Translations under genes and position numbers: made by a program | Shown here: piece after piece, positions 19,673-29,474 of the stretch | How positions within the stretch are numbered: the stretch's first letter is position 1 | How the letters are laid out: every line of letters starts with the position of its first letter | DNA from: Eubacteriales bacterium | Lineage (GTDB): Bacteria; Bacillota; Clostridia; Peptostreptococcales; Anaerovoracaceae | NCBI GenBank assembly: GCA_029009055.1 | Contig: JAQXJR010000043.1 | Location: 1 to 64,000 of the forward strand | Direction: 5' to 3' | DNA length: 64,000 bases | Notes under the pieces: model-generated | The model's database searches: none | What the model saw: the letters and a program-made list of their open reading frames with translations, nothing else | Told to the model about the DNA's origin: nothing

Positions 19673-22600
19673 AGAAGAAAAGAAAATAAAAAGCGGCAGA
19701 AGCTGGACGCCGGAGCAGGAGAAGGCCATATCCCACACGGGAGATGACATGCTCGTTTCGGCGGCGGCGGGAGCCGGTAAGACGGCGGTCATGGTAGAGC
19801 GCGTCATAAGGATCATAGCTGACGGGTCCGTTCCCGTCACAGATCTTCTAGTCGTGACATTTACTAAGGCCGCCGCTTCTGAAATGAAGGAGAAGATCAG
19901 GACAGCCCTGAAGAAGAGAGCCAGAGAGGAAGAGGACCGCGCGAGATCCGCCTTCTTCCGGGAGCAGATATCCAGGCTGGAAGAAGCGGACATATCCACG
20001 TTCGACTCTTTCACACGCCGGGTGATAAAGCAGTTTTTTTACCTGATAGACGCCGATCCGGGTTCACGTGTGGCGGATACGGCAGAATCGGAAGTTCTGA
20101 AGCAGGATTCGCTGGATGATTTACTGCGCATGGAATTCGAGGAAGACAGGCCCGATTTCATAAGCTTTCTCGACCATTACACGAATGAGAAAGACGTCGA
20201 TACTGCCCGAACCATGATAAGCTCTCTATATGAAACCATGGCTTCTCTTCCGGATGGCGAAAGCCTCCTGGATAAGTACGCTTCCGAGCAGGCGCTTCCT
20301 AAGGATGAATTCGAGAAGACGGATTCATTCCATGAGATAATGAACGTTATAGCCGGCAGGGTCGATGACGCGCTGAAAATGGCCGACAGAGCGATGCTGG
20401 TGCTTGATAACGCCGGCTGTCCGGATATGGCCGCGGGCGTGAAGAGTGAAAGGGATCAGATAGAGGGCATAAGGGACGCGGCTCTCGAGGGAGATCTCGA
20501 GAGATTCTACGACCTCGCGACGGGCTATTCTAAGCTTACATTACGAGCAAAGAAAAATGAGAAGGACGCTTACGCGGGCGTTAAGGATCTGATCACGCTT
20601 CTCAGGAATAAAGGCTATAACGAAATAATGAAGGAGATAGTCGGATACGCTAGCTCCGGCAGCGGCTATTACGATGATCTAAGGCTTTCTGCCAGGGGAG
20701 CCGCGACGCTGGTCCGTCTGGTGAAAAGGCTGGATTCTATATATTCGGAGAAGAAAGCGGAGCGGGCAGTCATAGACTTCTACGACATGGAAAGCCTTTG
20801 CTATAAGATACTATGTCACGAAGAAGCCGCTGACTACTATAAGAAAAAGTATAAATACATTTTCATAGATGAGTATCAGGATACCAGCGTAATGCAGGAG
20901 GCCATCATAGGGAAGATAACTTCCGGCGGGAACCTGTTCATGGTCGGCGATATCAAGCAGTCTATATATGGTTTCAGGCAGGCGAGGCCGGAAATATTCC
21001 TGGAGAAATATAAGGCATATCCTTCTGAGCCGGATGATAGCCACAGGATAAAAGTAGAGCTGAATAAGAACTTCAGGAGCAGACCGAATGTCATAAAGGG
21101 CATAAACAGTATATTCCGGGATATAATGGACGGCTACGATGATGCCGCCGCCTTACACCCGGGACTGGAAGAAGGCGCTTACCCGGATGCCGGGGAAATC
21201 CACACTCTCGTTCTGGATACGGGAGGCGCGCCTGATGATAAGGAGCCTAAAGACCCGGAGAAAGATCAGGATAAGGAAGTTGAGGACCCGAAGGGAGTTC
21301 AGAAAGCTTTGGCTTTGCTCGGTATAGGTGAGCATAAGGATAGACCTGAGTACACAGCCGGGGAGCTTGAGATATACGAGACCGCTAAACTGGTGAAGCG
21401 GCTGCTTAAGGAGAGGATACGTGATGATAAGGGTCGGGAGCGGTTCGTCAGGTATTCTGACATAGTGATCATACTGAGGGGCATAAGGTCCAGGGCTGAG
21501 GATTTCAGGAAGATATTCAGCGAGGAGGGTGTGCCTCTATATGTCGATGATAAGGACGGTTTCCTTAAGACGAGTGAGATCGGAGTGTTCACAGACCTCC
21601 TGACCATAATAGATAACAGGTATCAGGATCTTCAGCTCATCAGCGTTTTAAGGGGAGTTTTCCGCTTCTCGGAGGCTGAGCTGGCCATGATAAGGAAGCT
21701 TAGGCCGACCGGAAGTTACGCTGAAGCCGCTATGGGAATAGCCGGGATATTAAATGATGGAGAAAACGAAGCTGACGCGGGTGTTCAGGCGCTGGGCGCG
21801 TTGAGCGGCGGAGAGAGTAGAGCTTTAAGCCTGAAGCTTAAGAATGTATTCGACAGTCTGGATAAGTGGCATGAGATGTCCATATCCATGCCGCTGGGCA
21901 TGTTCGTCTGGAGGCTCATGACTGAGAGCGGCTATTATCTTTTAACCGGAATGATGCCGGACCCTGAGAGAAGACAGGCGAATCTGAGGCTGTTAGCCGA
22001 CAGGGCGGGGAGTTTCGCCAGGGACAGACAGGTGTCTCTGTACGATTTCCTCAGATATATAGACGCCATGAAAAACGGCGACTTCGATATGCCGCAGGCT
22101 GTGACCATAGGTGAAAATGACGATGTCGTAAGGCTCATGACCATACACCATAGTAAGGGACTGGAGTTCCCGATCGTTATAACGGGTGGCCTGGGGAATA
22201 GGCTCACTTATACAGGCTCTAAGAAGCCTGTCCTATTCGATGATAAGATGGGTATAGGACTTAAGCCACGCGATACAGAGACATATTTAGAGCGGAAATC
22301 TATCGTATACCTGGCGGACGAGCTTAAGCTCGCCAGATCTGAGATAGAAGAGCAGCTCAGGGTCCTGTATGTGGCTCTGACCAGGGCTCAACAGAGGCTT
22401 TATCTGATAGGTGGCGTTAAGGAACTAGATAAGTTCCGGGCTCGTATGGAAGCGGGGATCATGGACCCAAGCACATACTATGATATGATGGACGTCTTCC
22501 CGAATATCGAGTATATAAAGGCGTCCGGTCCTACTGATGGCGCGGCTGATATAGAGGCGGCTGACGGCGGTAGGTTAAGCCTAAGCGAGGAAGATATAGA

Positions 22601-23342
22601 TGAGGAAGTTAAGAGGCGCTTAGACTACGAGTACGAGTATAAGGGCGCTTCCGACCTTAAGCTTAAATACTCCGTTAGTGAGATAAACAGGGAGTATGAC
22701 GAGCGCCGTTTATCCGGGCAGGAGCTTAAGCTGAGCTCTGACGACGAGGAACTCATGAAGAAGCTGAGCGAGCCTGAAAACCAGGATGACGTTCCGGCCT
22801 TCATAAGGGGCGAAGCTAACATAACAGCCGCCAGAAGAGGAACCATATACCACACGATCATGGAGCATCTAGACTTCGTGGAAGCTGAGAACCGGGGAAT
22901 GGATTATATCCATGAGAAAACTGCTGAAATGACGAGTCTGGGCATAATATCCGAAGATGAGCTTTTTGCCGTTAACTTATCACGCGTGAGCGCTTTCTTT
23001 AAGACAGAAGAAGGGAAGAAGTGCGTGGAAGCGGCTGAAAGTGGCTCTTTGCAAAGGGAGCAGCCGTTCGTGCTCCGAGTGGCTATGTCGGGCGAGCATT
23101 GTTATATCCAGGGAATAATAGACTGCTGGTATGAGGATGAGAAGGGGCTCGTGCTCATAGACTATAAGAGCAGCAGGATAGACCATAGACATCTGGCGGA
23201 GGAGAAAGCCAGGGTAGCAGAGACATACGCGGCGCAGATGCGGATATACAGGCAGGCTCTGGAAGAGGCTACAGGTAAGAAAGTTTATAAGACCCTGCTT
23301 TACCTGTTCGGAGCGAATGATTTCGTAGAAGTAAGCGGCTGA
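19662..23342 (+). CDS. addA: ATP-dependent helicase/nuclease subunit AddA
   Basis: 'SAAAGAGKTAVMVERVIRII', 'FIDEYQDTSVMQEAI', 'VRLMTIHHSKGLEFPIVI', nuclease motif 'VLIDYKSSRID'. The ATG at 19662 overlaps the upstream gene by 11 nt; the ORF-track start at 19578 is too early. Confidence 0.95.
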   Translation: MSSKEEKKIKSGRSWTPEQEKAISHTGDDMLVSAAAGAGKTAVMVERVIRIIADGSVPVTDLLVVTFTKAAASEMKEKIRTALKKRAREEEDRARSAFFREQISRLEEADISTFDSFTRRVIKQFFYLIDADPGSRVADTAESEVLKQDSLDDLLRMEFEEDRPDFISFLDHYTNEKDVDTARTMISSLYETMASLPDGESLLDKYASEQALPKDEFEKTDSFHEIMNVIAGRVDDALKMADRAMLVLDNAGCPDMAAGVKSERDQIEGIRDAALEGDLERFYDLATGYSKLTLRAKKNEKDAYAGVKDLITLLRNKGYNEIMKEIVGYASSGSGYYDDLRLSARGAATLVRLVKRLDSIYSEKKAERAVIDFYDMESLCYKILCHEEAADYYKKKYKYIFIDEYQDTSVMQEAIIGKITSGGNLFMVGDIKQSIYGFRQARPEIFLEKYKAYPSEPDDSHRIKVELNKNFRSRPNVIKGINSIFRDIMDGYDDAAALHPGLEEGAYPDAGEIHTLVLDTGGAPDDKEPKDPEKDQDKEVEDPKGVQKALALLGIGEHKDRPEYTAGELEIYETAKLVKRLLKERIRDDKGRERFVRYSDIVIILRGIRSRAEDFRKIFSEEGVPLYVDDKDGFLKTSEIGVFTDLLTIIDNRYQDLQLISVLRGVFRFSEAELAMIRKLRPTGSYAEAAMGIAGILNDGENEADAGVQALGALSGGESRALSLKLKNVFDSLDKWHEMSISMPLGMFVWRLMTESGYYLLTGMMPDPERRQANLRLLADRAGSFARDRQVSLYDFLRYIDAMKNGDFDMPQAVTIGENDDVVRLMTIHHSKGLEFPIVITGGLGNRLTYTGSKKPVLFDDKMGIGLKPRDTETYLERKSIVYLADELKLARSEIEEQLRVLYVALTRAQQRLYLIGGVKELDKFRARMEAGIMDPSTYYDMMDVFPNIEYIKASGPTDGAADIEAADGGRLSLSEEDIDEEVKRRLDYEYEYKGASDLKLKYSVSEINREYDERRLSGQELKLSSDDEELMKKLSEPENQDDVPAFIRGEANITAARRGTIYHTIMEHLDFVEAENRGMDYIHEKTAEMTSLGIISEDELFAVNLSRVSAFFKTEEGKKCVEAAESGSLQREQPFVLRVAMSGEHCYIQGIIDCWYEDEKGLVLIDYKSSRIDHRHLAEEKARVAETYAAQMRIYRQALEEATGKKVYKTLLYLFGANDFVEVSG

Positions 23343-23397
23343 AGAGGCCCGGGAATCGTACGATGACCGAGGCGTCGTAATAAGGGGGGAAGAAGAG

Positions 23398-24246
23398 ATG
23401 AGTACAGTGATTTTCGAAGGCGGAGCTATGAGGGGGATATTTACCGCCGGCGTCATAGATTATTTTCTCGACCGAGGAATAAAATTCGATAACGTTATAG
23501 GTGTGTCCGCGGGAGCCTGCCACGCCTGCAGCTATGTTTCAGGCCAGAGAGGAAGAGCCTACACCACGTCCACTGAATACCTGAAAGATCCGAGGTACTG
23601 CAGTCTGGAGAGCCTGAGAAAAACAGGCGACATGTTCGGCGCCGACTTTCTCTATAGGGAGATACCGGAGAAGCTCTATCCAATAGATAACGAGGCTTTC
23701 ATGAATAGCGGCGTTAAATTCCAGGTCGCTGTGACGAACTGCATAACCGGCGAGGCTGAATATCCATATGTCAGGGACCTCAGCAAAGACATGCAGTACG
23801 TGCGGGCTTCCAGCTCTATGCCGGTACTCGCGAGAATGGTGCCGCTTAACGGTTACGTTTACATGGATGGGGGCATAGCTGATTCCATCCCGGTAAAACA
23901 GGCCGAAAAGCAAGGGAGTTCTAAGAACGTGGTCGTGCTGACACAGCCGAGAGGCTATCGTAAGAAGAAAGCTTCACCCCTGATAATGTCAGTGATAAAG
24001 GCGAAGTACAGGGATTACCCGCAGATGATAAAAGCCTTGGAAAGCAGAACGGAAGTCTATAATGATACTTTGGACTATATCGACAGGGAAGAGAAGGCGG
24101 GCAGGTTGTTCGTCATAGCGCCCCTGGGCTCTCTCGACATAGGAAGGACAGAGAAAAATAAGGCTAAGCTTAAGAAAGCGTATAACGAAGGCTATTTCGT
24201 GGCGGAAGGATTGGGAGACAGGCTGAAAGCCTATTTGGCGGAATGA
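23398..24246 (+). CDS. Patatin-like phospholipase family protein
   Basis: 'VIFEGGAMRGIFTAGVIDYFLDRGI', 'GVSAGA' nucleophile elbow, 'MDGGIADSIPV' Asp motif. Confidence 0.93.
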   Translation: MSTVIFEGGAMRGIFTAGVIDYFLDRGIKFDNVIGVSAGACHACSYVSGQRGRAYTTSTEYLKDPRYCSLESLRKTGDMFGADFLYREIPEKLYPIDNEAFMNSGVKFQVAVTNCITGEAEYPYVRDLSKDMQYVRASSSMPVLARMVPLNGYVYMDGGIADSIPVKQAEKQGSSKNVVVLTQPRGYRKKKASPLIMSVIKAKYRDYPQMIKALESRTEVYNDTLDYIDREEKAGRLFVIAPLGSLDIGRTEKNKAKLKKAYNEGYFVAEGLGDRLKAYLAE

Positions 24247-24311
24247 GCCGGACGGCATGAACGCAGGTTGGCTTTGCTGTAGTAGAAAACAACTGAAAAA
24301 CATGATTTTAC

Positions 24312-24342
24312 GAAAAAGGAGCCTCGAAAGGCTCCTCTTTTC
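24312..24342. terminator. Bidirectional terminator between patatin gene and gdhA
   Basis: aggagcct-cgaa-aggctcct flanked by A- and T-rich tracts, between convergent genes. Confidence 0.85.
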
Positions 24343-24365
24343 GTGTGTATAAGGATGAATGGGAA

Positions 24366-25709
24366 CTATACGATACCCTCAGCCATCATAGCGTTAGCGA
24401 CTCTCTCGAATCCGGCGATGTTAGCGCCTGCTACGAGGTCGTATCCCAGACCGTATACAGCGCTTGCTTCCTCGCACTGACGGTGGATGTTGACCATGAT
24501 CTTCTCAAGCTGGTCATAAACTTCTTCAGGTGTGAAGAATGTATGCTGAGCGTCCTGGCTCATCTCTATGCAGGAGCATGCTACTCCGCCGGCATTAGCT
24601 GCCTTAGCAGGTCCGATGATGACGCCGTTCTCCTTCAGGTAAGCGACAGCTTCCGGAGTAGTAGGCATGTTAGCTGCTTCGCAGAGGTACTTAGCTCCGT
24701 TAGCTACGATCTGCTTAGCGTCTTCGAGTGTGATCTCGTTCTGTGTAGCGCATGGAATGTAAATATCAGCAGGAACTTCCCAAGGCTTCTTATCAGGAAT
24801 GAATTCAGCGTTCTCATACTTATCAGCGTATGGTGAGCACTTTCTGTTTCCGGATGCTCTCAGGTCGAGCAGGTAATCTACCTTATCTCCTTCTACGCCG
24901 TCCTTATCGAGGACATAGCCCTCGTGGTTGGAGATGGTGATGACTTTAGCGCCGAACTCGTTCAGTTTCTTAATGGTTCCCCATGTTACGTTTCCGTAAC
25001 CGGATACTACTACTGTCTTTCCTTCCAGTGTGTCTCCGAAGTGCTTCAGCATCTCTCTTAAGAAGAATACGACGCCGTAGCCAGTAGCTTCAGCTCTTCC
25101 GGCGAGTCCGCCGAATGTGAGGCCCTTACCGGACAGAGCGCCTTCATATCGGTTAGTCAGCTTCTTATACTGGCCGAACAGGTAGCCGATCTCTCTTCCG
25201 CCTACACCGATGTCTCCCGCAGGAACGTCTGTGTTAGGTCCGATGTGTCTATAAAGCTCGCTCATGAATGACTGGCAGAATCTCATGACTTCAGCGTCAG
25301 ATTTACCGCTAGGATCGAAGTCTGAACCGCCCTTACCGCCGCCGATAGGAAGTCCTGTCAGAGCGTTCTTGAATATCTGCTCGAATCCGAGGAACTTAAT
25401 GATTCCTGGATATACGTTAGACGCGAATCTCAGACCGCCCTTATAAGGTCCGAGCGCACTGTTGAACTCGTATCTGTAACCCCTGTTCACGTGTACCTTA
25501 CCATTATCGTCTACCCATGGCACTCTGAACTGGATGCCTCTTTCAGGCTCGATCAGTCTTTCTACCAGGCCGGATTCGATGTACTCAGGATGAGCCTCGA
25601 GGAGCGGTTCTACAGAAGTGAGCACCTCTGTTACTGTCTCCAGGAATTCAGGCTCGTGTGGATAATGTTCTTTCGCAATATCAATATACTGCTGAGCTAA
25701 ATTTCCCAT
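24366..25709 (-). CDS. gdhA: NADP-specific glutamate dehydrogenase
   Basis: 'PYKGGLRFASNVYPGIIKFLGFEQIFKNALTGLPIGGGKGGSDFDP'. The ATG at 25709 follows GAGGG on the minus strand; the GTG at 25718 is less likely. Confidence 0.97.
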   Translation of the reverse strand: MGNLAQQYIDIAKEHYPHEPEFLETVTEVLTSVEPLLEAHPEYIESGLVERLIEPERGIQFRVPWVDDNGKVHVNRGYRYEFNSALGPYKGGLRFASNVYPGIIKFLGFEQIFKNALTGLPIGGGKGGSDFDPSGKSDAEVMRFCQSFMSELYRHIGPNTDVPAGDIGVGGREIGYLFGQYKKLTNRYEGALSGKGLTFGGLAGRAEATGYGVVFFLREMLKHFGDTLEGKTVVVSGYGNVTWGTIKKLNEFGAKVITISNHEGYVLDKDGVEGDKVDYLLDLRASGNRKCSPYADKYENAEFIPDKKPWEVPADIYIPCATQNEITLEDAKQIVANGAKYLCEAANMPTTPEAVAYLKENGVIIGPAKAANAGGVACSCIEMSQDAQHTFFTPEEVYDQLEKIMVNIHRQCEEASAVYGLGYDLVAGANIAGFERVANAMMAEGIV

Positions 25710-26051
25710 ATAAAACACCCTCTTTTTAAGTTTTTTGCGCGAAATTTCAGCGCTGTTGACCTTGTCATTATATCATCTGGGATTTTTGCGGTAAAGGCTT
25801 TCAAATAAAAACATTTTCATAAAAAGGCGATATAATTTGTTGTGACGAATATAAAATGACGAGAATATTGCAATTTACACACAAATTAGCTGTTGGATTT
25901 CCGTTTGCCGAATCAAAAAAACATGAAATTTTTGTTAAAAATACATTTTAGAAACCAAGATCCTCCTCAGGTTGCCCGGAGGGATGTTCTATGTCCGGCT
26001 TTGCTCGGTGAAATAAGCCATTTTCAAGTCCCTCAGCAAAGTGATTTCAGG

Positions 26052-26080
26052 TTGTCATTTCTAATGCCTTGGAATATAAT
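26052..26080 (+). promoter_or_regulatory. Consensus promoter for the mgtE leader transcript
   Basis: TTGTCA, 17-nt spacer, TATAAT. Confidence 0.6.
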
Positions 26081-26120
26081 TAATGCATATGATTTAACGA
26101 AAATAATGGGAAAAAGAGGT

Positions 26121-26234
26121 GAGAACATGGATAACAGCGTTCCTTTACCAGACAGCGGAAACGCGGATAAACACCGAATACGCGGTAACTCGGAAAACAT
26201 TACATGTTCTCGTTTTTTTGCCATAGGTCTCTGA
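26121..26234 (+). promoter_or_regulatory. Structured mgtE leader with a 35-aa leader ORF (26127-26234) and terminator-like stem
   Basis: gagaacatg (26121-26129) is perfectly complementary to catgttctc (26203-26211), followed by T7 (26213-26219). The leader ORF MDNSVPLPDSGNADKHRIRGNSENITCSRFFAIGL* has an SD-like AGAGGTGAG. Confidence 0.5.
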
Positions 26235-26334
26235 TCGTCAGCTGATCTGACTGGCAGCCATTCGCCGGGAACATGTGTGTTAGGATACGGAGAATGGGAT
26301 CATGGATAACACAGCATTGGAAAGGGAGGATTAC

Positions 26335-27705
26335 ATGGATATTTCCATGGAGAAGATCCTCGACTTTCTGGATCAGAGAAAATATTTCGACGCCAGAGAC
26401 GAACTGCTGAAATATAACGCCGCCGATATAGCCGATATACTGGAAGATATTAACGACGAGGCGGGGCTGAGGATGACAGTCATACTGTTCAGACTGCTTC
26501 CTAAGGATATTTCTGTAGACGTCTTTTCATATCTACAGGCCGAAGACCAGGTGGATCTGGTCAGAGGCATAACAGATAAGGAAATCTCTTTCATAGTCCA
26601 CGAGTTGGACTTCGATGATAAGATCGATATTCTGGAAGAGCTTCCTGCCAATCTCGTTAATAAGATCTTAGAGAACACACCTAAAGACGAAAGAAAACTT
26701 ATAAATACGTTCCTTAACTATCCGGAGAACTCTGCCGGCAGCCTGATGACGCCTGAGTACATCAGTCTGAAGCCTGAGTGGACAGTGGGCGACGCCATGA
26801 AGCACATTAAGAATGTGGGCATGGACGCAGAGACCATATACACCTGCTATGTTAAGGATTTCAGCAGACACCTGATCGGCATCGTGTCTCTCAGCACCAT
26901 GGTGGTGTCAGATGATGACACTAAGATTGTCGATATCATGCGCACAGAGTTCGTCAGCGAGAAGGTGAACACAGACCAGGAGGAAGTATCAGACGACTTT
27001 AAGAAGTACGGCTACCTGGCTCTTCCTGTCGTGGATATGGAGAACAGACTCGTCGGCATCATAACATTCGATGATATCCTGGACGTCATGGAAGATGAGG
27101 CGACAGAAGATATCGAGAGGATGAACGGTGTCATCGACTTCGAGAATAAGGACAGGGGCTACCTGGATATCTCAGTATGGCAGCACGCTAAGAACAGGCT
27201 GCCTTGGCTGCTCATCCTTATGGTCGCATATGTCTTCACGGGACGGATCATCACCAGTTTCGAGGGTTCACTCTCTAAGGTGATAGCGCTGGTAGCCTAC
27301 ATGCCTATGCTCATGGGAACAGGCGGAAATACCGGCTCCCAGGCATCGACCCTTATCATTAGAGGTCTGGCGACCGATGAAGTAGAGCTTAAGGACTGGC
27401 TTAAGATACTTTGGAAGGAAATCAGGATAGGGGCCCTCATAGGCGTGATCCTGAGCGCTGTGAATTTCCTCAGAGTATGGCTGCTGGACGGCAATCCTAT
27501 TCCAATAGCCCTGACCGTAAGCTGCGCTATGATATTCATCGTCATATTCGCGAAGATGCTCGGCAGCATGATACCTATAATAGTAAAGAGGATAAACCTG
27601 GACCCGGCGCTCATCGCGAACCCTGCTATTTCATCGGTTTCAGACGCTGTCGCTCTTTCTATATATTTCCTTATGGCTATGATTTTCCTGGGGAGCATGC
27701 TTTAA
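26335..27705 (+). CDS. mgtE: Magnesium transporter MgtE
   Basis: MgtE N-domain, CBS domains and TM domain ('YMPMLMGTGGNTGSQASTLIIRGLA'). The ATG at 26335 has the best SD (AAAGGGAGGA); the ORF track starts at 26302. Confidence 0.95.
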   Translation: MDISMEKILDFLDQRKYFDARDELLKYNAADIADILEDINDEAGLRMTVILFRLLPKDISVDVFSYLQAEDQVDLVRGITDKEISFIVHELDFDDKIDILEELPANLVNKILENTPKDERKLINTFLNYPENSAGSLMTPEYISLKPEWTVGDAMKHIKNVGMDAETIYTCYVKDFSRHLIGIVSLSTMVVSDDDTKIVDIMRTEFVSEKVNTDQEEVSDDFKKYGYLALPVVDMENRLVGIITFDDILDVMEDEATEDIERMNGVIDFENKDRGYLDISVWQHAKNRLPWLLILMVAYVFTGRIITSFEGSLSKVIALVAYMPMLMGTGGNTGSQASTLIIRGLATDEVELKDWLKILWKEIRIGALIGVILSAVNFLRVWLLDGNPIPIALTVSCAMIFIVIFAKMLGSMIPIIVKRINLDPALIANPAISSVSDAVALSIYFLMAMIFLGSML

Positions 27706-27706
27706 T

Positions 27707-28612
27707 ATGAAAATTATCGATATTACCCGGGATATGATCGGAGACATACTGGAACCTAGACCTAGGGATATACATAAAGGTGACTGCGGCAGGGATCTTA
27801 TTATCGCTGGGGGCGCCGGCATGACAGGCGCCGCTTATTTCTCAGCAAAGTCAGCCTTAAGATCCGGAGCCGGGCTCGTTTATTCCTGCACATCAGAGGA
27901 GAATTTTGCTATAATAAAAACGTTAGTGCCGGAAGCCATATGCCTGACATGGGGAGATGCTGAGGCGGAGATCCTTAAGGCAGGCCCGGGCACAGCCAAT
28001 ATAGAGGGCGCGGACTTCAGGAAGAAGAGCTATGACTCCATAGCCTTCGGTCCGGGGATGGGTACTAGTGACGAGAGTAAGGAACAACTGGCGTTCATCC
28101 TGAAGGATTTCTCCGGGCCGCTGGTTATAGACGCTGATGGGCTGAACTGCCTGGCTCAGGAGCCTGAATTAAGGCGGCTGCTTAATAAATATCGGGGGAA
28201 TGCCGTTATCACTCCACACGCGGGCGAGGCTGCCAGACTGATAAAATGTTTGGGCTCTGACATAAGTGTTAAGGACCGCGAGAAGGCTGTGAGGTTCCTG
28301 GCTTCGGAGTACGGCGTTACTGCCGTGCTTAAGGGTAGTGGGACTCTGATCTGCGATAGTTCTTATCCGGATGTCATATTTAGGAACACTACGGGAAATC
28401 CCGGCATGGCTACAGCAGGGTCAGGGGACGTTCTTACAGGAGTCATAACAGCGCTTTCCGGTCAGGGATACGATGTGCCGGAGGCTGCTCGAGCCGGTGT
28501 GTATTTGCACGGTATGGCAGGCGACCTGGCAGCTGCGGATAAGGGAGAGTATGGGACCATAGCGTCTGATATACTAGAACACATCCCTGGCGCAATAAAA
28601 CAGTTTGTTTAG
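27707..28612 (+). CDS. nnrD: ADP-dependent (S)-NAD(P)H-hydrate dehydratase
   Basis: 'HKGDCGRDLIIAGGAGMTGAAYFSAKSALRSGAGLV', 'TPHAGEAARL', 'GNPGMATAGSGDVLTGVI'. No NnrE epimerase domain. Confidence 0.92.
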   Translation: MKIIDITRDMIGDILEPRPRDIHKGDCGRDLIIAGGAGMTGAAYFSAKSALRSGAGLVYSCTSEENFAIIKTLVPEAICLTWGDAEAEILKAGPGTANIEGADFRKKSYDSIAFGPGMGTSDESKEQLAFILKDFSGPLVIDADGLNCLAQEPELRRLLNKYRGNAVITPHAGEAARLIKCLGSDISVKDREKAVRFLASEYGVTAVLKGSGTLICDSSYPDVIFRNTTGNPGMATAGSGDVLTGVITALSGQGYDVPEAARAGVYLHGMAGDLAAADKGEYGTIASDILEHIPGAIKQFV

Positions 28613-28646
28613 TTAATTTTAAGATAAAGCTATTTAAGGAGTAACG

Positions 28647-29474
28647 ATGAAAAGGGAGAACAGCGAATATTATAAGGAAATCGCTAAGCGCGTCCGTATC
28701 GACGTCATTAAAGCGCTGTATCACGCCGGTTCCGGTCATCCGGGCGGGTCGCTTTCAGCTGCTGACATCATTACGGCTCTTTACTTCGGTGAGATGAACA
28801 TAGACCCGAAGAATCCGAAGATGCCAGGAAGAGACAGGTTCGTGCTTTCTAAGGGACACGCGGTTCCGGCCCAGTACGCGGCTTTAGCTGAGAGGGGTTA
28901 TTATCCTGTAGAGGATATGATGACTCTGAGAAAGCTGGGCAGCCATTTCCAGGGACATGGAAATATGCAGAAGGTACCGGGCATAGAGATGTCCACAGGT
29001 TCACTGGGACAGGGCTTTTCCACAGCTGTGGGAATGGCTCTGGCGGATAAGCTCGATGGTAATGGCGCCAGAGTATACGCTTTGCTAGGTGATGGAGAGC
29101 TGCAGGAAGGAATAGTTTGGGAAGCCGCTATGTCAGCTTCGCATTATGGCCTCAGCGCGCTCACAGCTATCGTAGACTGGAACGGCCTTCAGATAGACGG
29201 AAGGAACGAGGACGTCATGACTGTAGCCCCTATAGCGGAGAAATTCGCCGCTTTCGGCTGGCAGACGATCGAGATAGACGGACACGACTTCGACCAGATC
29301 TTCAGCGCCTTAGACCAGGCCAGGGAAGAGACAGAGAAGCCGACATGCATAGTCGCTAAGACAGTTAAAGGTAAGGGCGTGGACTTCATGGAAGACCAGG
29401 CAGGCTGGCATGGTAAGGCTCCGAGTGAGGAGCAGGCTAAGGATGCGGTAAGACAGCTTGGAGGTGAATGGTAA
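28647..29474 (+). CDS. Transketolase, N-terminal subunit
   Basis: 'ALYHAGSGHPGGSLSAADIITALYF', 'LLGDGELQEGIVWEAAMSASHYGL' TPP motif. Confidence 0.95.
   Translation: MKRENSEYYKEIAKRVRIDVIKALYHAGSGHPGGSLSAADIITALYFGEMNIDPKNPKMPGRDRFVLSKGHAVPAQYAALAERGYYPVEDMMTLRKLGSHFQGHGNMQKVPGIEMSTGSLGQGFSTAVGMALADKLDGNGARVYALLGDGELQEGIVWEAAMSASHYGLSALTAIVDWNGLQIDGRNEDVMTVAPIAEKFAAFGWQTIEIDGHDFDQIFSALDQAREETEKPTCIVAKTVKGKGVDFMEDQAGWHGKAPSEEQAKDAVRQLGGEW

Noticed and set aside
24345-24836. 163-aa plus-strand ORF inside the gdhA locus
   Set aside because: Antisense to gdhA with no supporting signal.
25999-26041. CTTTGCT…AGCAAAG pairing and recurrence of the CTTTGCT heptamer at several intergenic sites (13436, 24270, 36400, 41705, 62530)
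   Set aside because: A heptamer is expected about eight times on both strands of 64 kb. Only 62530-62549 forms a compact hairpin. Not enough for a repeat family.
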